Source of the DNA: Hondaea fermentalgiana
Lineage: Eukaryota > Sar > Bigyra > Thraustochytrida > Thraustochytriidae
DNA: 39,200 bases
Reading direction: 5' to 3'
Assembly: GCA_014084085.1 (NCBI GenBank)
Contig: NPFB01000008.1
Span: 112,893-152,092 of the forward strand
Shown one piece after another: positions 9,340 to 17,926 of the stretch. The translations under genes were made by a program, and so were the position numbers. Positions within the stretch are counted from its first letter, which is position 1. Each line of letters begins with the position of its first letter. Below the pieces are notes generated by a model that was given only the letters and a program-made list of their open reading frames with translations, was not told the origin of the DNA and did not search any database.

Positions 9340-10998
9340 CTACTTTTTTTCCGCAACATCCCAAGCGAGCATGCCCAAGGTAGGCTTGTGGTGCACATCC
9401 TTACCATACGAAGGCCGAGAGTACGGCCGCACGTGCGCCGTAGATTTGGCGGCCAAGGTTGGCGTGGCTGCTGCCGTGGCAGCGGCGGGAGGTCGACGCT
9501 CTGTGTCCCAACTGAGATCAATGTGATCAGAGTGGTGCGCGTCATACGAGTGCTCATAGCGTCTTCCAATGCGGTGCGCCTCGATTTCGGTCGCCTCGAG
9601 CAAATTTGGCGCGTGCGACCATGCAATGAGGTCCCCGTGCGACGCCTGTGCGCGGGACACAAGCCCCCCTGTCCGCGAAGGAGATCCTGCGGGTGGAGGA
9701 GGGGGAGGAGGAGAGACGTTCCCGGCGGGAAGATGATGAGGTTGCGGCGGCGGCGCGGCAATCACCGAGGGTGGCGGCGACTTGGGCACCGCCCCAGCGG
9801 CGCCCAGCCATGGACGGAATACCGGCTCAAAGGCGAGAGCGAAATCACGAAAAATGACAATTCCATCAAGCTTGGCATGGCCAAGCAGCGTGCGGACCTC
9901 TTCAGGCATCGCGACGCCCAGCTGATGGATCTTACGCGTAAACGTTTCGGACGTGAGCTGGCCCTGGTCGAGCTGCCTAATGCACTGATAAATGTTTTCC
10001 TTCAACACTTCCTTTTCCTTTGACAATGCGAGCTTTTCTGAAACATCGTCAAAGACAATGTGGCTCGAAAGGGCTTCCATCATTCCTGGCTCGAATCGAC
10101 GCCGCGAAGGGTGCGCTGCGCTTTTCGGTGGCTGGGCGACGTATACGTGCGGTGCGTACGGGTCATTGTCGCTTTCGGCCGTGTGCCAAGGCGAGGCCAC
10201 GCTCTCGCGCGCCCGAGGCGAAATTGGTGGCGCCGGAGGCTGCCTGTCCCTCGACAGTCCCTCGACACTTGAACCTTGGTTGTCGCGCCAGGTCACCACA
10301 TCGGTCGACCGCGGTGCACCCGACGCAAATCTTCGTCCTGGGATGGTACCAGCCTTGTGCTGGTTGGCCGACCCTGGATCGATGCGCAATAGAGCTTGAA
10401 AAAGCTGAGCAAACGTCATATCGAGCGCGCCGTGCCGAATTAGGGAGTGATAGGCTGTCGTCTCAACAAGTCCAAGCTCGCGAATGGTGTGTTGCAATGA
10501 AGCCAACGAGCATTTGCCCGTGTCATATTGATTGAATGCGTGGTGCAACGCATCGACAGCACGATGTACGCGTTCTTTGGGATCGTGCGGCGCAGAAAAA
10601 AGCGCTGGGGGAGCTGCTTGCCCCGCCGCGGCCGCAGGTTGGATGCCCGACGACATTTGCATCGGGTACGTGGATTGCCCAATTGGAGCGCCCGCGGCGG
10701 CCACCGGCTCGGGTACCTGGACTTGCGACGGAGCAGAAGGAGGTGCAGCATGCGCAACTTTGGGAGGTGACGGTGGAGGTCCGCTTTTCATCACAGCATC
10801 CTCCAGCGGGGCGTAGTTGATTCGTCCATCGTTTTCAACCTTGCATTGAAGAACGATTTCATCTGCAGATGCGCTGCCAAGAGGAACCCCGGCACTCTGG
10901 AGGACCTCCTGAAAATCACCTGCTTCCACACGCTTCGTCCCCGCCACGTCAATTTTGCGCAGCGCCTCGAGCACGAGGGCGTCTTCCTGGCGTCCCAT
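9340..10998 (-). CDS. Protein with three degenerate EF-hand-like pairs
   Basis: 552 residues, started at ATG 10998; the open frame extends 16 codons further upstream without an ATG. Three similar helical modules are visible near residues 1-70, 141-203 and 323-388. Each has the pattern of a helix, a short D-x-G/T-G-x-L turn, an F-x-x-x-I/L-x-x-L-G-V helix and a second helix pair ending in a phenylalanine-rich segment. These resemble EF-hand pairs, but the acidic calcium ligands are mostly lost, so calcium binding is doubtful. Long Pro/Ala/Ser-rich linkers separate the modules, with a poly-proline run near residue 430. The tail ends in a Tyr/Arg/His-rich stretch. The protein family was not recognised. 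A cytoskeletal or flagellar role is only a guess from the EF-hand-like architecture. Confidence 0.72.
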   Translation of the reverse strand: MGRQEDALVLEALRKIDVAGTKRVEAGDFQEVLQSAGVPLGSASADEIVLQCKVENDGRINYAPLEDAVMKSGPPPSPPKVAHAAPPSAPSQVQVPEPVAAAGAPIGQSTYPMQMSSGIQPAAAAGQAAPPALFSAPHDPKERVHRAVDALHHAFNQYDTGKCSLASLQHTIRELGLVETTAYHSLIRHGALDMTFAQLFQALLRIDPGSANQHKAGTIPGRRFASGAPRSTDVVTWRDNQGSSVEGLSRDRQPPAPPISPRARESVASPWHTAESDNDPYAPHVYVAQPPKSAAHPSRRRFEPGMMEALSSHIVFDDVSEKLALSKEKEVLKENIYQCIRQLDQGQLTSETFTRKIHQLGVAMPEEVRTLLGHAKLDGIVIFRDFALAFEPVFRPWLGAAGAVPKSPPPSVIAAPPPQPHHLPAGNVSPPPPPPPAGSPSRTGGLVSRAQASHGDLIAWSHAPNLLEATEIEAHRIGRRYEHSYDAHHSDHIDLSWDTERRPPAAATAAATPTLAAKSTAHVRPYSRPSYGKDVHHKPTLGMLAWDVAEKK

Positions 10999-11859
10999 GA
11001 TGCTACTACCGTCGCGGCCCAAAGACGCTGGTGGCCGGTTCCACACCCGGAAAGAAAACCTTCACGCGAGCCCGAACACGGGATTGCGAGCAAAGGCAAG
11101 ATCCCAGCCCCGCGCAGCGCGCACGAACGGTCTGCTCGGTAGGCGCGCGGCCGCGTGCGGGAATCACGTTGGCTTCTTTACAGTTTGCGACTGCGAGAGC
11201 CGAGCGAAGATGTTGATCTAAGACAAAAAGCGGCGACGGTTGCTGCCCGGACCTTTTCCCGTGGACGCGAGGTAAAAAGAATTATTTTTTGTTTGTCTTT
11301 TTGGCATAAATTGGGAGCATCATGAGTTGATCTTGATTTCGCAAGTCTTGCGCGCAGCTTTGTTAGCCGTGCCAGCCGCAGCAGCAAGTGACAGGCAGCC
11401 AGCTGCTGACCCAGAGCAGGAACCTACCCAGCTAGGGTTTTCCATGCCTCTGCGCGAGAACGACCAGTCCACAGATGACGGCGACTTCCAGATATCCGTT
11501 ATGGCTGCCAGTGAGTCTCGCCGTGACTCGGACTCGGACTCGAAGTCACACTCTGGATCCGAGGCGATCACAAAGGCTTAATTTGGGTGTCAGAGCTGCT
11601 TAGCACTGGGCACCAGAATTCGTCCTCGATCGCAAAGCACGAGCATGATGATATGAATGCGAGCTCAGCCAAGGCAAGACACTTCTTTTCTTGAACAAAC
11701 GCCCTGACGGTGAGACAAACTCAAGGGCCAAGCGAAGCTGCTCAGGGAGAACCCATAGCTTTGGTCGTGCGCTGATCAGATCATACTGAGCTTTGAGGAT
11801 CGCGTTGGACATTAAACGCTCTTGGATTGGCGCTCAGCAACTTCGATTTGACCATTGCA
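10999..11859. promoter_or_regulatory. Divergent region with a possible 5' exon
   Basis: This 861-base space separates divergent genes. An open plus-strand stretch runs about 11327-11581, with an ATG at 11444 and a strong GTGAGT donor motif at 11511. That could be a 5' exon of the downstream coiled-coil gene. Otherwise the region has T-rich sequence at 11282-11300 and no recognisable RNA gene. Confidence 0.4.
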
Positions 11860-14241
11860 ATGGCGGAGACGGGTGACGAAGAACCAAATGTCATAACAAA
11901 CGACATCGGAGAAAAGGTTGATGGCAGCATGGACGACGATGACGAGCAGCTCGGCACAAAGGACAAAGCAAAGGAGGATTGCCCATTGAACGAGAACGAC
12001 ACAGACGAAAGCAAGAATTTGACGCTCAAGGAGGATGAAGCAGCAGGCCAAGATTGCCAATCAAACGAACACGACGACAACGCGGCTCCAACGAGCACAG
12101 AATCTCAGTCGCCAACGGGACTTCACGCGAGTGACACTGCCGATCAAGCGCTCAACGAGGAGAAGCCAATTCAAACGCGCATATCAAACGAACAATTGAC
12201 AACCAGTTCAGTCAGTGATGGAAAAAGTGTGTCTCAAGATGATTCTGCTCCCAATGAAAATCCGAAAGAGCCTCCACGCGAGCTAGCTCCCAATTCTGTT
12301 GATGATCTACAAACTCAAGCAAAAGCACAAGAGCCTTTGGAGCCTGTGCAAGAGTCAACCTCTGGCGCTTGTGACCAAGAAAAAATCGAAACGGAGCAGA
12401 AGGTGAGCGAATGCGATTCCCACGAGCCGGGTACTCAGGTTTCGCAAGAAGTGAGCAATCAATACTTTCAGAAGACGAGTGCTCGCGACGCTGAAGAGGT
12501 GCAATCGCCAACAAGCCCAGATGTGGAACATACATTGCCGCGCAAAAACACGAACGACCTCAAGGGAGAGGTCCTCGCAAGTCAAAATGGTGCGAGAAAC
12601 AACGAAAAAAGTAATGACGTGCGTGGGTCCCAAAAGGACGAGGGCGATAGTCAAACAACCTCGAACAGCAAAGAACCCGAGAAAATTTCGGAAAACAAGC
12701 CGAGAGCACGCGAAGTTGGCGCCGCCAAAGAGAAAAGCCGATCAACAGAGAGCAAAACTTCTTCTCTCAACACTGCGGGCCGACGATCTCCGAAAAGTAA
12801 AGCGGATCGAAGTGCTCGTCCTGAAGTCAAAGCAAATGGGTCAAAGAAAAATGCGCATCAAGACTCTCCGTCGCGTCAGCATGACGCTATTGCTTTGGCG
12901 GCGCGAAGAAGCAGCGGCGCCGGGGTTTCTCATGCCGAAGCTCCGCGTCACACTGTTGCTGTCGCTTCTCGCGTCGCCGATCTCGACCGCCTTGCGCGGG
13001 CTGCTCGTCGCAATAGTCTCCCCCTGGATCGCAATGCGGTACACGCAGCGCAACTTGCCATGCGAGACGCAAAGCTTGGCGTTCCGCATTCAGCCGAAGC
13101 TTCAGCAGCTGCGAAAGATACGCGAAAGCGCCAAAAACGAACCAAGACCGAAATCCAAGTATCGCACCCGGCCTACAATACAGTGGATCGCCCTCTCGAA
13201 CCTCCGCAGCGAGCACGACCTCGCGCTTTGTCGTCAGAGAGTCCCGCTTCACCCGTGCAAGAAACATCGTCGCCGCCGCCGCAACTTACGCTGGACGCGG
13301 CATCAAAGTCGAAGTCGTCCGCTCGCGGGTCGCCGCAGTCCACGCTTGACCGTCGTTCTCGACGCGCGGCGAGTCCTCACAGCCCAAACAGTCCTGCGAA
13401 TGACCACTCCGTACCTGGACGAGGGGGTAGAAAGCAGCACGCCGTTCGTGGGGATGAGAAGCCGAGGTGGCGGTCCCCAATGTCCCCACAGAGCCCCGTG
13501 TCCCCACTCTCAGGCCATCAAGAGCGCGCTCGCAGTCCTCCAGGGCTCGCCAACGCCGAAAGCCTCGATGCGGCAGATCCAGTGGAACTCAAGCGACTCA
13601 TTGTGGAGGAAGTGAAGAGAACGGTACGAACGCAAATGGCTCGCGAGTCGCGCAAGGATTTCGAGGACAAAGAAAGGAAAGAAAAGGAACATCAAGTCGC
13701 AGAGGCGCGAAAACAGGCAATTGCAGAGCGGCAAACTCAAGCTTTGCAAAAACTGAGGCAAGAGTCCGACTATTTGCGCAAGCGCAACAAGGATCAGGAG
13801 CGAGAGATCCGTCGCCTGCAGAGCGTGAATACAGGGCTCACGCGTGATATTAAAGTGATTGTGGAGGAGGAACGTCGCATGGCGGCAATCGCGATTGCAG
13901 AAGCACGAAACGATTTGAAGCGGCAACTGCAGCATTTGATGCAAGAGCACAATGCTCAGGTGGAGGCTATGCAGAATAAAATCCGACATCTGGAGCTGAC
14001 GCAGAACCCGCGGCACCCCCAGCATCAGCACACGCATCAAAAGCATCAGTACTCTGAGCTCGCCGAGGAAAAGCAGCACCATAGCGGAGAAGGTCTCCGT
14101 AATGTCGGGCAGGACAAACGTCGAGCACGTCTCCTGCACCTCGTTGACCGAGCGATCGCGAGCGTTGAGGAAATCGAGGTGGCCCCTACCTCTGGGCACG
14201 CGGGATCGCTTTCGCCACTTTCGCGTAAGGTGAAAAGGTAG
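11860..14241 (+). CDS. Long disordered protein with C-terminal coiled coil
   Basis: 793 residues from the first ATG in frame (11860); the frame is open upstream to 11797 without another ATG. The first about 400 residues are acidic, polar and rich in Glu/Asp/Ser/Thr/Gln/Asn, with no recognised fold. The middle is Arg/Ser/Pro-rich with many S-P sites, including an S-P-M-S-P-Q-S-P cluster near residue 540. Residues about 575-710 form a strong charged coiled coil (E-E-V-K-R-T-V-R, K-E-R-K-E-K-E, R-K-R-N-K-D-Q-E). The tail has a His/Gln-rich patch. Such proteins are often cytoskeletal or centrosomal scaffolds regulated by proline-directed kinases, but no family is recognised. A spliced 5' exon at 11444-11510 is possible. 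Confidence 0.7.
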   Translation: MAETGDEEPNVITNDIGEKVDGSMDDDDEQLGTKDKAKEDCPLNENDTDESKNLTLKEDEAAGQDCQSNEHDDNAAPTSTESQSPTGLHASDTADQALNEEKPIQTRISNEQLTTSSVSDGKSVSQDDSAPNENPKEPPRELAPNSVDDLQTQAKAQEPLEPVQESTSGACDQEKIETEQKVSECDSHEPGTQVSQEVSNQYFQKTSARDAEEVQSPTSPDVEHTLPRKNTNDLKGEVLASQNGARNNEKSNDVRGSQKDEGDSQTTSNSKEPEKISENKPRAREVGAAKEKSRSTESKTSSLNTAGRRSPKSKADRSARPEVKANGSKKNAHQDSPSRQHDAIALAARRSSGAGVSHAEAPRHTVAVASRVADLDRLARAARRNSLPLDRNAVHAAQLAMRDAKLGVPHSAEASAAAKDTRKRQKRTKTEIQVSHPAYNTVDRPLEPPQRARPRALSSESPASPVQETSSPPPQLTLDAASKSKSSARGSPQSTLDRRSRRAASPHSPNSPANDHSVPGRGGRKQHAVRGDEKPRWRSPMSPQSPVSPLSGHQERARSPPGLANAESLDAADPVELKRLIVEEVKRTVRTQMARESRKDFEDKERKEKEHQVAEARKQAIAERQTQALQKLRQESDYLRKRNKDQEREIRRLQSVNTGLTRDIKVIVEEERRMAAIAIAEARNDLKRQLQHLMQEHNAQVEAMQNKIRHLELTQNPRHPQHQHTHQKHQYSELAEEKQHHSGEGLRNVGQDKRRARLLHLVDRAIASVEEIEVAPTSGHAGSLSPLSRKVKR

Positions 14242-14320
14242 TCTCTGACCCTCGAGTAAATCGTGAACGTTGAGAGGATCAAGGCTTCTCCCGCATTTGA
14301 GCGCGCGAAGTCACTTTCAT

Positions 14321-14360
14321 CGCCGCAGCAGCCGCAGCAGCAGCCGCAGCAGCAGCCGCC
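14321..14360. repeat. CAG/CCG trinucleotide tract
   Basis: Mixed GCAGCAGCC units in the 3' region of the coiled-coil gene, outside the called coding sequence. Confidence 0.85.
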
Positions 14361-14507
14361 GACGGCGAGTTTGCCAAAATTTTACGTCTCGAGTCGCGTT
14401 GTTCAAGATATCAGAACTTGAATTGAGGTCTCACGGACAAAATTATTCTTGCTGCCATTTTTCCTTTTTCTCTTTGTTTTCGTCTCAAAAAAACTGATAA
14501 AATGTGG

Positions 14508-14513
14508 TTTATT
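14508..14513 (-). terminator. Putative poly(A) signal AATAAA for the SR-type gene
   Basis: Canonical hexamer on the minus strand, 16 bases downstream of the TGA stop. Its use is inferred. Confidence 0.4.
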
Positions 14514-14528
14514 TGCTTGCTGATTTGT

Positions 14529-16049
14529 TCACTCTTGCAACGCCTGCAACGCGGTGATGGAGGCCAAGGAAAACATACGGTGCATCCTTGAATTCACAAG
14601 AACGTCTTCACCCTGAACGATCATTGCTCGACGCATGACAAGCTCTCGCTGCCGCAGCAAAAAGTCCTTGTGTTCTTGCGGAATACACGCGAAGCTATAT
14701 GTTTGCGTAAAGTCTTGAGCTTCCCAGTGCGAGTTGGCGCCTTGCGGAAGAGGAGAGCGCTGCTGATGTCCCTGATGTCCCTGGTTCATCGACCTCCTCG
14801 CGTTTGCTGCGCCGTCACGATCGCGACCCGGACGCTCATCATTCCAGCCACGAGAGCGGCGAGAGTTCATATTACCGCCAGCAGCAGGCTCCGCAAAGGT
14901 CGATCCCGCAGCAGCAACAGCAGCAGCAGCAGCAGGAGCAGCAGCCCCTTGGTGACCAGCCACGTGGTCTGGACGATGATCCGCATGCCTTCCTCGATCA
15001 CGGCCCCTTTGTCGTGCATGATCCTCGTCGCCCCGGCTGCTTCTTCGATTATGCCGATGGCTCGAGTCGTGATCGCGGTCGCGGCTTCTGTCATCGCGTG
15101 AGTGGTCCTGGCTTTTGTCATCGCGCGAGCGACCATTTGTATGATGAGACAGCGATCTCTCGCGATGATCCCTGTTCTTTCGGTATCGTTCATCGTCCCT
15201 GCGCGGATGCTCGAAACGATCGTCCTTCTTCTTGTCATGACTTTCATCTCGACTCCGATGTCCTCGGGAACTTCCGCCTACTTCTTCGAGCGTACGGGAG
15301 CTCTTGCTACTGACACTCTGTTCCCTTTGAAGAGTTCTGTCTCCATTTTTCTCATTGCTTGAAGATTTCTCGACCTCGCGATCGCGGTCGCGGCGATCGC
15401 GGTGATCTCTATGGGAACGATCAGATGCCCGGTCTCGATCCCGATCGTGGTCTCTGTTGCGGCTGCTCCGGTCACGGCTGCGGTCGCGGCCACGGTCACG
15501 GCTGCGGTCGCGGCTGCGGTCACGGCTGCGGTCGCGACTGCGGTCACGGCTGCGGTCGCGACTGCGGTTGCGGCTGCTGCGATCACGGCTGCTGCGATCA
15601 CGACTATAGTCGCGCCGATCCTTGTCTCTACGGCGACGTTTTCGGTCACGATCGCGGTCGCGGCTTCGATCCCGTTTCCGGTCCCGGCTCGAGCTCGCAT
15701 CTCGATCGCGATCGCGATCGCGACTGCTGTGATGTCGTCGCGTCCGGCTCCGCGATCGTGATCGAGAAGAGCGACGATCCCTTGAGCTCCTCCTGCGATC
15801 GCTGCGACTGTCGCGATCGCGATCACGGTCGCGGTCACGGTCGCGGTCGCGGTCTCTGTACTTATCGTTGTCACGGCCTCGTCGGTGATCGCGATCGCGA
15901 TCGCGGTCGCGACTGCGACGCCTGCTTCTACTTTTGCTTTGACTCCTGCTTCTGCTTCGGCTTCGACCTGATCGGTGTCGAGAAGAAGAGCCAGACACCT
16001 GCTGCGCCGGGGGCGTGTCAAGGATCTCGCCCTCCTCGGCCTCGTCCAT
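14529..16049 (-). CDS. SR-type (RS/RD-rich) nuclear protein
   Basis: 506 residues from ATG 16049. The N-terminus M-D-E-A-E-E-G-E-I-L-D resembles the E-E-G-E-I starts of several splicing proteins. Residues about 30-370 are almost entirely Arg-Ser and Arg-Asp dipeptides, including long RD alternations and repeated S-R-D-R units. This is the signature of SR-related proteins that concentrate in nuclear speckles and act in pre-mRNA splicing. An alanine/proline run and a Gly/Asn/Arg-rich stretch follow. The last about 75 residues are non-repetitive (H-W-E-A-Q-D-F, then H-K-D-F-L-L-R-Q-R-E-L-V-M-R-R) and are probably the functional folded part, of unknown family. No RRM is present, so it is SR-related and not a classical SR protein. 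It lies 45 bases downstream of, and in frame with, the BRAWNIN-like ORF. Confidence 0.8.
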   Translation of the reverse strand: MDEAEEGEILDTPPAQQVSGSSSRHRSGRSRSRSRSQSKSRSRRRSRDRDRDRDHRRGRDNDKYRDRDRDRDRDRDRDRDSRSDRRRSSRDRRSSRSRSRSRTRRHHSSRDRDRDRDASSSRDRKRDRSRDRDRDRKRRRRDKDRRDYSRDRSSRDRSSRNRSRDRSRDRSRDRSRDRSRDRSRDRGRDRSRDRSSRNRDHDRDRDRASDRSHRDHRDRRDRDREVEKSSSNEKNGDRTLQREQSVSSKSSRTLEEVGGSSRGHRSRDESHDKKKDDRFEHPRRDDERYRKNRDHRERSLSHHTNGRSRDDKSQDHSRDDRSRDRDHDSSHRHNRRSSRGDEDHARQRGRDRGRHADHRPDHVAGHQGAAAPAAAAAVAAAGSTFAEPAAGGNMNSRRSRGWNDERPGRDRDGAANARRSMNQGHQGHQQRSPLPQGANSHWEAQDFTQTYSFACIPQEHKDFLLRQRELVMRRAMIVQGEDVLVNSRMHRMFSLASITALQALQE

Positions 16050-16094
16050 GATTACGAGCGCTAATTTATGCTCTTTCTTCAAGTGCGACCGAGT

Positions 16095-16280
16095 TTACTG
16101 ATCGCGAGGAATCGAGTTGTCCGCAAGCTTCTTGCCGGTTTCCTCAGCCTTGCGCTTGTCCACGTCAAGCGAAAGGTCTGGTTTGAGCAGGGCGTGCACG
16201 AGAGACGAGCCTGCAAAGAGCGACAGCAGACTCGCGGTTCCGACCACTGCGTACTGCTTCACGACGTAGCCGAGGGCCAT
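16095..16280 (-). CDS. BRAWNIN/UQCC6-like small mitochondrial membrane protein
   Basis: A 61-residue protein starting at ATG 16280. A single hydrophobic segment (about residues 11-30) carries the pattern A-S-L-L-x-L-F-A-G-x-x-L-V-H. It is followed by K-P-D-L and a Lys/Glu-rich tail. The same order (A-S-L-L...A-G...V-H....P-D-L....K) characterises BRAWNIN (C12orf73, now UQCC6; DUF4516), a roughly 71-residue inner-mitochondrial-membrane micropeptide needed for assembly of respiratory complex III. Length, single membrane span and motif order agree. The match was made by eye, so homology is likely but not proved. The frame stays open upstream of the ATG, but that part is low-complexity, GC-rich and not protein-like. 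The SR-type gene starts only 45 bases past the stop, in the same frame. Confidence 0.62.
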   Translation of the reverse strand: MALGYVVKQYAVVGTASLLSLFAGSSLVHALLKPDLSLDVDKRKAEETGKKLADNSIPRDQ

Positions 16281-17494
16281 CGGGCACACAACGTACTTCA
16301 AACGCAAATGCAGCAGCGGCAGTAGCAGCAGTAGCTCGCAGCCAGGCGCAGCACACCACGGTCCGGGCGGTCGGCGGCGTCGCTTGGTCCAACTGGCACC
16401 AAAGTGAAATGAGCAGCCTCTTCGCTTTCCCCGTTTGGCAAAGCGCTCGCCGCAGCAATAGCAGTAGCTGCACAGACCGCAGCGCTCCGCTCCTCCCGCT
16501 CCCCTGTCCTCCCGCGCTCCGCAATCGTTTCCTCGCCTGACTGCGCGTGCGCGGCCTCGCTCTGTGCGTGCGTGTATGTGGTCTGCTGCTGCGGCTGGCC
16601 GCTTCGCGCGGAGAAACCTCCGACCCTTGCAAGGGTCATGCGACACGATGTTTCGCAGACTTCACATTTGCCCCACGGTCTCTCATGTTGCGTGGTCAGG
16701 AGAAGATGAGAAAGGGGGTGCGCGAGGAAAGTCGTCGCAGCTCTCGGGGGATCTGTCTCCGCCCTCTCATCTTCTTCACCATCTTCATCTCCTCCACCTC
16801 AGAACCTCTCGGTCTCGGCCCGAATCAGCGGCGCGCAGATGCCGGAAACCCCGCCCCGCCCTCCTCCTCAAAACGTCCATCTCCTTGGCCCTCATTTTCC
16901 CACATTTTCAGGCCTAGGCCTACACCTCCATCTTCAACTTGATCGCCATTATCTTCATCGTCATCATCTTCATCTTCATCTCCCTCACCATCCGTCCCCC
17001 CGCCTTCATCTCCCCGCCACCGCCTTCGCTTCACCAAACCCGCCGGCGACGGTCCGCGCTCGCGCGCTCGAGCGAGCCGGCCTCGCAGAGGTGGTTTCGT
17101 GGCGCACAGAAGGAAAGAAAGCAAGCAAACCAACCGGGTGAAGCCAGCTCGCTCTCAGTTCGACCTGGCTGGCACTGCCTGCACCATGGCTGTTCAACAG
17201 CTGCTGTTTTCGCCAACCATGGCAAATGGTCGTTCAAGTTCATTCAACACCCGCCGCTGCTCGTTCAACAGTCGCTGTTCTCGGCTCAGCAGCCGGCCGC
17301 TGTCCAACAACCACTTGGTTCGTGACGGGCAGGCAGAGCAGGCAGGCAGCAGAGGCGCCTCGGGTTTGAACCCACCGCCAAACCTCGAACTCCGCGAGGC
17401 CGCAGCGAGCGCCCGCACGCGCGGCGCCGCGCGAGCAGCGAGCGAGCGAGGCGAGCGCGGCGGAGCGGACGGCCGCGCGCGGGGCGGGGCGGCG

Positions 17495-17594
17495 NNNNNN
17501 NNNNNNNNNNNNNNNNNNNNNNNNNNNNNNNNNNNNNNNNNNNNNNNNNNNNNNNNNNNNNNNNNNNNNNNNNNNNNNNNNNNNNNNNNNNNNN
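17495..17594. other. Assembly gap of 100 Ns
   Basis: Exactly 100 Ns, the conventional size for a gap of unknown length. Both sides show GGGCGGGGCGGCG, so a GC-rich tandem repeat probably blocked assembly. Confidence 0.97.
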
Positions 17595-17642
17595 GGGCGG
17601 GGCGGCGAGCGGCGGCGAGCGGCGGCGAGCGGCGGCGGCGGG
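17595..17642. repeat. GC-rich minisatellite next to gap
   Basis: Three or more copies of GGCGGCGAGC-like units follow a GGGCGGGGCGGCG that also stands at the left gap edge. Confidence 0.8.
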
Positions 17643-17926
17643 GCCGAGCGAGGCGCGCGTTTCCTGCCCGTCGGTTTTGGGCCCCAGCGCGCAGAGATTT
17701 GAATTGAAAGCGAGCAAAGCGCGCAACGAGGGCGGGCGCAGCGACGGCGAGTCCGCGCACGCGGCGCCGAAGGAGGACGCGGCGCAGACGCAGGCGGCGA
17801 CGCGGCCCGGTCTGGGCCGGCCTCGCTCGTCGTGCGTGCGAGCGAGCGAGCGAGCGGCCCCTCGCGGACGGGAAACCCGGGCCCTGAATTCGCTCCTCTG
17901 CGGCGGGCAGGAGCGCAAGGGCGGCC

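Larger units (their letters stand above)
14242..14528. other. Convergent 3' region with a CAG/CCG tract
   Basis: 287 bases between convergent stops. It contains a (CAGCCGCAG)-type tract at 14321-14360. An AATAAA on the minus strand at 14508-14513 lies 16 bases past the SR-gene stop. Confidence 0.6.
16281..17926. promoter_or_regulatory. Divergent, GC-rich repeat region with assembly gap
   Basis: This is the upstream region of both the BRAWNIN-like gene (minus) and the WW/GAP gene (plus). It holds a CATCTT/CATCAT-type tract at about 16935-17000, two copies of a GTTCAACAG...GCTGTT element (17192 and 17263), the N gap, GGCGGCGAGC repeats after the gap, and GAGC runs near 17440 and 17838-17854. 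Open frames occur on both strands, but their composition is low-complexity and none is called. The true length is unknown because of the gap. Confidence 0.5.

Noticed and set aside
15640..15910. Repeated GCGATCGC palindromes, like a cyanobacterial HIP1 motif
   Set aside because: They follow directly from alternating CGC/GAT codons for Arg-Asp in the SR-type protein.
15278..16051. Long open frames on both strands across the RS/RD region
   Set aside because: GCGATCGC-type codon repeats for Arg-Asp are stop-free in several frames. The minus frame with the E-E-G-E-I start and a folded C-terminus is the real one.
16825..17133. Acidic 102-codon minus-strand frame
   Set aside because: It is a GATGAA-type repeat read as Asp/Glu, with no ATG in good context and no conserved features.
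17362..17385. TTTGAACCC resembling a tRNA B-box (minus strand)
   Set aside because: No T-arm stem of five pairs, no acceptor stem and no A-box at the right spacing.
17099..17707. Plus-strand frame running through the N gap
   Set aside because: It depends on gap length, is low-complexity Arg/Ala/Gly and has no start or domain support.
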